Source: DASWLF01 sp963768765 (lineage in GTDB: Bacteria > Desulfobacterota > Desulfobaccia > Desulfobaccales > 0-14-0-80-60-11). Taken from it: a stretch of DNA of 64,000 nt. The DNA is taken from assembly GCA_963768765.1 (NCBI GenBank), contig CAVYJK010000020.1, positions 248,001-312,000 on the forward strand, in the 5' to 3' direction. The first letter of the stretch is position 1. Every line of letters begins with the position of its first letter. The notes under the pieces were generated by a model that made no database searches, was not told the DNA's origin, and worked only from the letters and a program-made list of their open reading frames with translations. Of this stretch, positions 57,900 through 64,000 are shown one piece after another. A program made the position numbers and the translations under genes.

Positions 57900-58041
57900 G
57901 ATATGGTTATCATATCTGTATCTCAAACCCTGCCAGGAGTTTGTTAGCCTTCTACGTGTTCGCCTTCACTTCCAGAGCTGCCACCAGCGCTTCGGCGGCT
58001 GTCTCAGAATCTCAAATATCTTATTGGCCGCCCGGGTATTG
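57900..58041. repeat. 142-bp direct repeat, right copy
   Basis: Counterpart of 47875-48016 (five mismatches). This copy is in its original place: it covers the end of the intact outer-spanin gene and the 66 bp beyond it. Confidence 0.9.
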
Positions 58042-58310
58042 GCCGCGCCCAGCTCCGCCGACTCTCGCAAATCCACCTTATAGGTAGCCTCTTTAAAAGC
58101 GCTCTCGGTAGGGAAGAAGAGGCCCGCCGGCTGCCCCGTCTTAGAATCAATGAGCTTCTTCGTATTCAGGGCCGGTTCCGCCGGCATCTTTATATCGGGC
58201 AGGGGCTTTAGCGCCTCCTTGGGGATTTGCGGGCAGGGCGTGGCGCACCCCGCCAGGAGAATTAAAGTCATCAGCAAGACCATCCAGGTCATTTTTCTGC
58301 TGTAATTCAT
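57966..58310 (-). CDS. Outer-membrane spanin-like phage lipoprotein (Rz1-like)
   Basis: 114 residues. Lipoprotein signal MTWMVLLMTLILLAGCATPC (lipobox LLAGC) and a proline-containing periplasmic stretch, then NTRAANKIFEILRQPPKRWW. Its first half overlaps the C-terminal part of the inner-spanin gene in another frame, as in lambda-type Rz/Rz1. Together they fuse outer and inner membranes at lysis. The 3' end is duplicated at 47.9 kb. Confidence 0.7.
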   Translation of the reverse strand: MNYSRKMTWMVLLMTLILLAGCATPCPQIPKEALKPLPDIKMPAEPALNTKKLIDSKTGQPAGLFFPTESAFKEATYKVDLRESAELGAANTRAANKIFEILRQPPKRWWQLWK

Positions 58311-58551
58311 TGAGTTTACCCCGCTTCTTAGTGGCCTTGGCCTTTATTTCTTCCCGTTCCTGGTAGAGGAGAACCTGCTGCTGGGAGATTGCGGCCGCGG
58401 TCTGAGCCGTGGCTAATTGGGCCTGGGCCTTCAACTTGGCCTCATGTTCCCATTTCAGCACCCCCAGGATCGCCAAGACCGCCAGGCCCCCCATGATCCA
58501 GCCCCCCAGCCGGGAGGATAAAACAGACCAGATTATTGACAGAATGGGCAT
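58147..58551 (-). CDS. Inner-membrane spanin-like phage protein (Rz-like)
   Basis: 134 residues. One N-terminal membrane helix (LGGWIMGGLAVLAILGVLKW) and a coiled coil KLKAQAQLATAQTAAAISQQ with KRGKLNELQQKNDLDGLADD. The last 50 codons overlap the outer-spanin gene. Length and layout match inner spanins. Assigned from architecture and position in the lysis cassette. Confidence 0.7.
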   Translation of the reverse strand: MPILSIIWSVLSSRLGGWIMGGLAVLAILGVLKWEHEAKLKAQAQLATAQTAAAISQQQVLLYQEREEIKAKATKKRGKLNELQQKNDLDGLADDFNSPGGVRHALPANPQGGAKAPARYKDAGGTGPEYEEAH

Positions 58552-58555
58552 ATGG

Positions 58556-58864
58556 CTAATTTACCTCCATCTTTGCGGCCTTTTCCGGGGAAGGAGGCAC
58601 CACCTTCCCCTCAACACTGGCGATGGTTTGGCTGAAGGTAGTCTTTGAGAACATCGAGGCCCCCAGGCCCCCGGTAGCCGCACCCAGCATCCCCAGGAGC
58701 AGGTTCACCGTGGGGCCGTCAAGTCCCTTTTTCAAGATAAAAACATGAAAGATAATAGAGGCTGAGGCAATGGCCACCACCGGGGCGGCGAGAACTACGG
58801 CGAGAACCGCCATGGAATTGACGATCTGATTGCTGCCACTAACAAATTCCCGCCAGAAGTTCAT
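58556..58864 (-). CDS. Holin-like phage membrane protein
   Basis: 102 residues with two membrane helices (MAVLAVVLAAPVVAIASASI, VNLLLGMLGAATGGLGASMF) and a charged tail. It overlaps the amidase gene by 4 bp and lies between it and the spanins, where a holin is expected. No sequence-family match is claimed. Confidence 0.6.
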   Translation of the reverse strand: MNFWREFVSGSNQIVNSMAVLAVVLAAPVVAIASASIIFHVFILKKGLDGPTVNLLLGMLGAATGGLGASMFSKTTFSQTIASVEGKVVPPSPEKAAKMEVN

Positions 58865-59391
58865 GCCGCATACCCCTTAACCAGTTGGATAAACCCGACC
58901 TTGTCCACATTGTTACCCGGGCAATGATGGGTCGTCCGGGGGTCTTCCCGGTGCAACCTCATGGTGTCGGGATCGATGCCCAGGACGGCGCTCAGGATGG
59001 CTATAGCGGCAACGGCGTTGTCCCGCACCATCGCACCCCGCCCTAGGTCGAAATCCTCCGTGTCATAGTCGCCCAACATTTCAACGCCCAAGGCTAGGCT
59101 ATTCCACGATGGCGAGTGGACGCCCGGGACGGTGAGGGGGGTGAACACCCAGATTTGCAGATCGTCAATGAACAGGTGGGGCCCCCCGGACCAGCCCTGG
59201 TCGTCCCGATAGTAGGATTGCAATCCCAGGATATGCTGGTAGATAAGGCCATTCGGCCTATTAGCCAGGTTGGGCTCCCCGGTGTTGTGCAGGACAATAA
59301 AGCCCGGTTGCCAGGCATCCCAAATCAAGCTCTTGACATACTCCTTAAAGGTTTCAGGAATGAAGTTCTGTCCTACAATACCTTTCCACAT
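58861..59391 (-). CDS. Phage endolysin, N-acetylmuramoyl-L-alanine amidase (amidase_2)
   Basis: 176 residues. FIVLHNTGEPNLANRPNGLI holds the first zinc histidine; GPHLFIDDLQIWVFTPL and GVHSPSWNSLALGVEMLGDY are typical of the PGRP/amidase_2 fold; HREDPRTTHHCPGNNV carries the last zinc ligands. Cuts the stem peptide from muramic acid. No signal peptide, so a holin is needed. Intact. Confidence 0.87.
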   Translation of the reverse strand: MWKGIVGQNFIPETFKEYVKSLIWDAWQPGFIVLHNTGEPNLANRPNGLIYQHILGLQSYYRDDQGWSGGPHLFIDDLQIWVFTPLTVPGVHSPSWNSLALGVEMLGDYDTEDFDLGRGAMVRDNAVAAIAILSAVLGIDPDTMRLHREDPRTTHHCPGNNVDKVGFIQLVKGYAA

Positions 59392-59401
59392 CGAACACCT
59401 C

Positions 59402-59944
59402 CTATGCCAAGGCCTGCGCCAGGGTCAGGGCCCGGGCTCGAACATCGCTCGAATAATCCCTTCCTGTCGTCCGGGCATCCGGGTCCTGCCCGGCGGCCAC
59501 CGCCTTGGAGACATTGCCGGCGCCACAGTTATAGGCCGCCACCGTCCCCCAGAAAAGCCGGGTATAGTCTTCGCCGAAAAAGCCGAAACGGTCTGCCAGG
59601 TAATTGTAAGATGGTAGGATCACGTTCTTCCGCACATACTCCAGCGAGGCGGCCAAGTCCTGCCATTGCCCCGAGTCGCAAAAAGCCCCGTGGCTCCGGT
59701 CATCAATTTGTATCTCGCCGTGACCATGCCCGGCATCCCCCAGGCCGTCCTCATCCAGGAGCAATCCGAAGCGACTCTCCCGGCTGTCAATGGCCATGAG
59801 AACCCAAACCATCCACCGAGGCCCCAGTTCGGCCTGGAGGGCCTGTTCCAACTCCGGGGGCCACTGGTAGGCGTCCGCCGCCGCCTGAAAGATGGGCAGG
59901 CGTTCTTTGGCCAGTCCAAATTCGCCTTCTTTAAAGAGGGACAT
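59402..59944 (-). CDS. Phage lytic transglycosylase/lysozyme-like protein
   Basis: 180 residues. WMVWVLMAIDSRESRFGLLL contains the catalytic-Glu stretch of SLT-type enzymes (DSRESRFG), with GHGEIQIDDRSHGAFC and RLFWGTVAAYNCGAGNVSKA completing the fold. A second peptidoglycan-cutting enzyme next to the amidase. It could be a tail-associated lysin or a second endolysin; lack of a signal and position favour the latter. Confidence 0.78.
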   Translation of the reverse strand: MSLFKEGEFGLAKERLPIFQAAADAYQWPPELEQALQAELGPRWMVWVLMAIDSRESRFGLLLDEDGLGDAGHGHGEIQIDDRSHGAFCDSGQWQDLAASLEYVRKNVILPSYNYLADRFGFFGEDYTRLFWGTVAAYNCGAGNVSKAVAAGQDPDARTTGRDYSSDVRARALTLAQALA

Positions 59945-60366
59945 TAGGACTTTCCTCCACGATGTCCTTGTTGATAATTGGTCTCCACGGTTAGCTTCGC
60001 CATGGCAATCTTGATCTCGCCAACGCCTCCTTCAATAACCTCCAGTTTCTTAAAAAACTTGTCTTTGAACTGGTGAAATTCGCCGTCCAGTTTCGCGATC
60101 TTGGCTTTGTTTTCCTCAGACCGCTCGTACTCGGCTTGATGAGCCGTGCAATTTTTGGGATCAATAAGGCAAGGAGCAATACCGCTGGGGGCTTCGCCTT
60201 TCCCACCTGCTCCGACAATGACGTTGACTTCACCTTTGCCCAATATTTTCTTTAATAGCGGCCACGCCAAGGCCCCCAGGCCTTTGCCGGCGCCCAAGGC
60301 AACAATGACCACAAAAAGCACGCCGATAATGCCCCATAGTTCCCGGTTAGAGCAGAGTTCCGTCAT
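59944..60366 (-). CDS. Phage small membrane protein with coiled coil
   Basis: About 140 residues. One N-terminal helix (LWGIIGVLFVVIVALGAGKG), a short cysteine pair (CLIDPKNC), and a coiled coil DGEFHQFKDKFFKKLEVIEG. Start 60366 sits behind GGAGGTGG; the longer reading from 60537 is rejected. Resembles accessory holin-type (XhlA-like) proteins in layout only. Confidence 0.6.
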   Translation of the reverse strand: MTELCSNRELWGIIGVLFVVIVALGAGKGLGALAWPLLKKILGKGEVNVIVGAGGKGEAPSGIAPCLIDPKNCTAHQAEYERSEENKAKIAKLDGEFHQFKDKFFKKLEVIEGGVGEIKIAMAKLTVETNYQQGHRGGKS

Positions 60367-60437
60367 TTCGCCACCTCCACGCCGATAACACCCCCGACCA
60401 TGGCCTGAAACAGGGGCTCCTGCCAAAATTCCATCAT
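60363..60437 (-). CDS. 24-residue small phage ORF
   Basis: MMEFWQEPLFQAMVGGVIGV and four more residues, preceded by AGGAG and ending in TGA that overlaps the next ATG. Good ribosome site and coupling to the next gene support translation. Function unknown. Confidence 0.5.
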   Translation of the reverse strand: MMEFWQEPLFQAMVGGVIGVEVAK

Positions 60438-60448
60438 GACATCTCCTG

Positions 60449-61461
60449 TTATTGGACCACCGGAAACTTGCGCCGTCCGGCCTGACTCTGCCAGGCGGTG
60501 CGGGCGTCAGGGACCGGGAACTTCCGCCGAAGGTCAAGGGGCGGGATCTCCTGGTACTCCACCTGGACGATGAACTGCTTCACGTACAGTCCCGGGTCGA
60601 ACTGCCGGTATTCCACCTGGCCGATAATCTGGGGGACCTTGATAAGCGGTGGAATCTCTGATATTCCGCCTGGCCGATGACCTGGGAAACCTCGATAAGC
60701 GGCGGAGCTTCCCATTCCGCCTGGGCTACTGCCTGGAAAACCTTTAGCTTTGCGGGAAGAGGGAAAACACCATTTCTGATCGCATCAATTTCTGTATCCG
60801 GAAGGATGTCATTGAAAATCACCATCTCGTCCAATTTGCCGTCCAGGTAATTGCCTGGATTGGCCAAGGCACCGATGGTAGTGTCTGCTGCTCCCACACG
60901 AAGCTGGTTGGAGGGAGTATTGGAGTAATTCGCCACTGTACCAGCAGTCGCATCATGGAGCCTGACCTGGCGAACCCTATTTACACCGTCAATAACCACT
61001 GCCAGGTGGTACCAGCGTCCAGCCTGGACAGTGCAAGCATCCCAGAACTCACCACCGGAGGCGCTGTAGCCCCAGTTGACTCTCAAATACCCGCCAGTAA
61101 AGCCGATCTCGATAGTAAGGTCTGTCTGCCAAAGCCACTTGCTGTAAATATTGGCCCATTGGGAGGCACCCGGTACTGTTTCCAACTTAAACCAACAGCA
61201 TAAAGTAAATTTTTTAGTTGCATCGCCGGACTTAAGCGGATAGCCCGCATCAAGATTACCATCAGCGATAGGAAAATATTGACTGGAGATCAGCTTCAAA
61301 ATCACGCAGGCCGCTCCTTCTCGGTAATCACCAGTGTCAGCGGTAGGCGAATTGGCAGAGGCGTGAGGGTATTGACCACCCTTGGAATCTGCGGTTAAAG
61401 CACCGCTCTCGAAGCGCCAGAGGGCCTTGCACCGAGGATCGGTGGAAAAATCGTTGGCCAT
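60449..61461 (-). CDS. Phage LamG/concanavalin-like protein with C-terminal strand repeats (one frameshift)
   Basis: About 337 codons. Jelly-roll features: ALWRFESGALTADSKGGQYP, FTLCCWFKLETVPGASQWAN, GRWYHLAVVIDGVNRVRQVR and GKLDEMVIFNDILPDTEIDA, the pattern of LamG-type carbohydrate-binding domains. After a one-base shift near 60662 come short repeats (EIPPLIKVPQIIGQVEYRQF, KQFIVQVEYQEIPPLDLRRK). Probably a tail-fibre or baseplate decoration protein binding host glycans. Confidence 0.72.
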
Positions 61462-61465
61462 GATC

Positions 61466-62454
61466 TTAAGCTACCGCCTTCATCCCGATTTGCACGGCGT
61501 TGACCTCGTCCTTGGTCCAGGGCTGGCCGGTGGCCGGATTGGTTTCCCAGAGCTTGGTCAGGGGCTTGGGATTGACCGCGGGCACCGGCACGTTCTCACC
61601 GAAGTAATTGGCGCCGCCGCTGCGGCAGGCCAGTTGCAGATTCTGGGGCGTGGGCGAGCCTTCCTTGATGGCCCGGGCCGCCACCTGGACACACTTGACG
61701 GAGTGGATGGAGCCAACCAGGTCGGTGACCTCGTAGAGGTCGGTCTTGCCGGTGACATTGGTGGAGACGTAATCCGTGTCGGAGTATGGGATTTCATTCG
61801 ACGCAGTCCCAGTTCTGCGCCGGCAGAGGGGTCCCATTCGGTAAGGGCGCCGGGAGCGGAGGGCCGGATGGCCTGGATGCGGGTGTCCCCCGGCCAGGCG
61901 GCGTTATCGATGACCACGTTGTCAAACCAGCAGGAGGCATAGTAGGTGCCGTCCCCGCCGATCCGAATACCGTCGATGGCGGTGGCGCCGTCGGTGGTGT
62001 CGCCGCTGAAGTTGATGTCCAGGACGCCGCCCACCCGAACCTGGAAGACCCCGGCGGTGTCATGGGGCTTGTAATGGACTTCGATGAGGATGGGGGTACC
62101 CACGTTGACGGCAATGGTGCCGGTGGCCAGGAGGGTGCCGGAACCGGTGCCCCGGCGGACCTCCAGGAGGCCGGTGGTGGGGTTGCGCCGGAGGCGGGCC
62201 AATTGGGTCGCGCCGTTGAAGAAGTAGCACATGCTGCTGGCATAGGAGGCGGAGGACCCCCGATAGCGGAACGCCAGGTAGTATTCCGGGGCCGCCGGCA
62301 CATACTTGTGGGCGTAATAATCCCCGAAGGCGTCACAACTCAGGCAGTACGTGCCATCCATACCGGCGATACCGCTGACGATCCAGGCCCCTACCACCAG
62401 GTCCCAGAGATCGGTCTTGCCCGATTCAAAGCCGTCGATAAATACCCGGGCCAT
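61466..62454 (-). CDS. Phage structural protein (one frameshift near 61810)
   Basis: About 329 codons. MARVFIDGFESGKTDLWDLV, YYLAFRYRGSSASYASSMCY and VRVGGVLDINFSGDTTDGAT resemble beta-sandwich tail or virion decoration proteins; AAWPGDTRIQAIRPSAPG is a recurring phage phrase. After the shift the C-terminus reads DTDYVSTNVTGKTDLYEVTD to VNAVQIGMKAVA. Attached to the LamG gene with 4 bp between. Exact role unknown. Confidence 0.7.
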
Positions 62455-62464
62455 ATTTCTCTCC

Positions 62465-64000
62465 TCAGTCGAACATTTCTAAGTTCAGGGTGATCTTGAA
62501 AGTCCCCTGGTGGTCAAGGTCGTTGTTGCGGATCTTCAGGTGCAGTTCGCGGCTGCCATCCCGGTCCTGGACCCAAAAGGGCAGCCAATCCTCAAAGGGA
62601 GGGCTGGGCGTCATCCCTTCCGCCTTGTAAAGCAGGGAATCGAAGCTGTCCTTACCATGGATTTCCAGGGTATAGGTTCCGGTGACCAAGCCCCCGGTTT
62701 CCTCCACCTTGAGATAGTGGACCAGGCCCCGGGTGCAGAAACCGGGAAGATTCTGCTGGATTGCGGCTCCCGCGCCCACGGTGATCCCGGACCGGGTAAA
62801 GGTCTTGTCCTGGGTGCCGACGCCGGTCACCTTCTGCAGGTAGCCCAGGAGAAAGACCCGGAGATTGGCGGTCTCCGCACCGCCGGCCGCAACCAGGAAC
62901 TGCACCGAGAGCTCCTCGTCCGTGGGCAGGATAATTGTCCCCGGATCGTTCAACCCCGACCAGATGGTGAAAGCCTGGGGCGGAGCGGATATTGAGCCTC
63001 TCTTTTTGAACTTTACGTTCACCTCGTTGCCCGGCACCTCGTCCCAGAAGATCACCCGGAGCACCACCGCCTGGACGCCCTGGGGAGCGTTAATGAACCC
63101 AGCTAAATCCAGGTCTTCATAATCGACACTGCTGCCCCGGTTGAGCTCTTCCAGCACCAAATCGGGGTTCTCTTTGGCCACGTATTTGGTGAGTTCCTGC
63201 ACCCCCAGGTCCAGGTTGACTTCCCCGAACTCTTTCCAGTTGGACCCGTCTTCCGTGTACTCCCACCTGTTCGTGGTCTCATTCCAGCGGATGGCGACGT
63301 TGGGGGCGGTGCCCCGCTCCACCTCCAACTGGCAGTCCTGGGAGGGCTCTGCGGTTTCATCCAGGTTCAGGGTGAAGGTGTGACCCGTGGTGCCGAGATC
63401 GGTGTTCTGGGTATGGCCTCCACCTCCAACGCCGCCCCCGGCGCCATATATGGCCCAGGTGCGCTTGTCGGTGATGGTGGTGATGCCGGAAGCGCTCGTA
63501 ACCACCAGGTAAAGGGGAATGCGGCCCGAGGTGAAGCCGGTCTGGTTCACCGAGACCGTGCCATTGGCAGGATCAACTTCTAGGTAGTTGCTCTGGCTGG
63601 GAGCGCAGGTCACGTGCCCGTTAGGGGTCTCATAGATGGCGCTGTCGTTTCTGACCTTGCCGGCTTTATAGTAAAAGTTGAGGCCGTCCTGGCGGTCGAA
63701 GGCATAATAACCCCCCATCTCGGCCAGGAGTTGCTCGATCTCCTCCAGCCGGGCCGCCACGGAGGTGAAAGACCTGGATCGGGCGGCGGAGTCCAACATG
63801 TCGTGGTAATCATCCCCGTCAAAAAGGATGTTGACCCCGGCAAACAGGGCCTTGGCCGAGATCCGGTGACTCCCGGCATCCCAGCTGAATTGCCGGGTGG
63901 TGGTGCCGTCCACAGAGGTGGAGACCAGGGGGTTGCCGGCACCGTCCAGGCTGAGGTAATAGGTACCGGTAGCCTTTCCTGCCATGCTTAGGGTGAAGGT
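62465..64000 (-). CDS. Phage tail protein (5' end beyond the window)
   Basis: At least 512 codons; the frame is open to the window edge, so the visible ATG at 63985 is internal. Early part GKATGTYYLSLDGAGNPLVS with RRQFSW-type beta repeats (here TRQFSWDAGSHRIS), a glycine stretch IYGAGGGVGGGGHTQNTDLG, then EVERGTAPNVAIRWNETTNR and a C-terminal beta domain. Tail-fibre or virion structural protein by layout and neighbours. Confidence 0.72.
   Translation of the reverse strand, partial: TFTLSMAGKATGTYYLSLDGAGNPLVSTSVDGTTTRQFSWDAGSHRISAKALFAGVNILFDGDDYHDMLDSAARSRSFTSVAARLEEIEQLLAEMGGYYAFDRQDGLNFYYKAGKVRNDSAIYETPNGHVTCAPSQSNYLEVDPANGTVSVNQTGFTSGRIPLYLVVTSASGITTITDKRTWAIYGAGGGVGGGGHTQNTDLGTTGHTFTLNLDETAEPSQDCQLEVERGTAPNVAIRWNETTNRWEYTEDGSNWKEFGEVNLDLGVQELTKYVAKENPDLVLEELNRGSSVDYEDLDLAGFINAPQGVQAVVLRVIFWDEVPGNEVNVKFKKRGSISAPPQAFTIWSGLNDPGTIILPTDEELSVQFLVAAGGAETANLRVFLLGYLQKVTGVGTQDKTFTRSGITVGAGAAIQQNLPGFCTRGLVHYLKVEETGGLVTGTYTLEIHGKDSFDSLLYKAEGMTPSPPFEDWLPFWVQDRDGSRELHLKIRNNDLDHQGTFKITLNLEMFD

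Overview
The window looks like part of a Desulfobacterota (deltaproteobacterial) chromosome. The evidence is a leuD-leuB-asd amino-acid operon, a free-standing MetV-type methylenetetrahydrofolate reductase domain, a YeiH-type putative sulfate exporter, a DsrE-like protein and an iron-sulfur flavoprotein. The lineage is inference; no rRNA or marker gene settles it. Many conserved genes carry one-base indels with no loss of protein conservation on either side, so much of the apparent breakage is probably residual sequencing or assembly error. Such genes are given as whole loci with the shift noted.

Region 1 (1-8.1 kb) is housekeeping DNA: asd, leuB and leuD on the minus strand; a PrmA-like methyltransferase bracketed by two copies of a long palindromic repeat; a small membrane protein and a sulfate-exporter-family transporter; MetV; and an M32 carboxypeptidase.

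Region 2 (8.27-41.59 kb) is an exopolysaccharide island bounded by two 56-bp direct repeats, each the 3' part of a tRNA-Leu(UAA) gene, with a decayed tyrosine recombinase just inside the right repeat. Nearly all of it is a minus-strand operon of about 30 kb. It starts with a NusG/RfaH-type antiterminator and continues with a Wza-type exporter, Wzc-type tyrosine autokinase, a PglF/CapD-type dehydratase, three B12-binding radical SAM proteins, at least eight glycosyltransferases, methyltransferases, Wzx, Wzy, a nitroreductase-like protein, a secreted TIM-barrel-like protein and a WecA-type initiating transferase. The matching PHP-type tyrosine phosphatase is on the plus strand near the right edge.

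Region 3 (41.6-47.8 kb) holds a HEPN/MNT toxin-antitoxin pair with a two-copy repeat at its start, a DsrE-like protein, an iron-sulfur flavoprotein, a lipoprotein with a cytochrome c domain embedded in it, and an MscS channel.

Region 4 (47.9-58.0 kb) is a 10-kb island flanked by a 142-bp direct repeat (5 mismatches) that contains the end of a phage spanin gene. It carries a nuclease-like protein, a very large (about 1,390 codon) protein with an N-terminal HigA-type HTH followed by a nuclease-like segment and long helical region, a second nuclease-like protein, an SMC/ABC ATPase with a zinc-hook-like CxxC (RloC-like architecture) and a small partner. The last nuclease gene and the ATPase gene share a duplicated upstream element. 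This is the best candidate for an undescribed anti-phage module.

Region 5 (58-64 kb) is a minus-strand prophage module: tail/fibre proteins, LamG protein, small membrane proteins, transglycosylase, amidase, holin-like protein and overlapping spanins.
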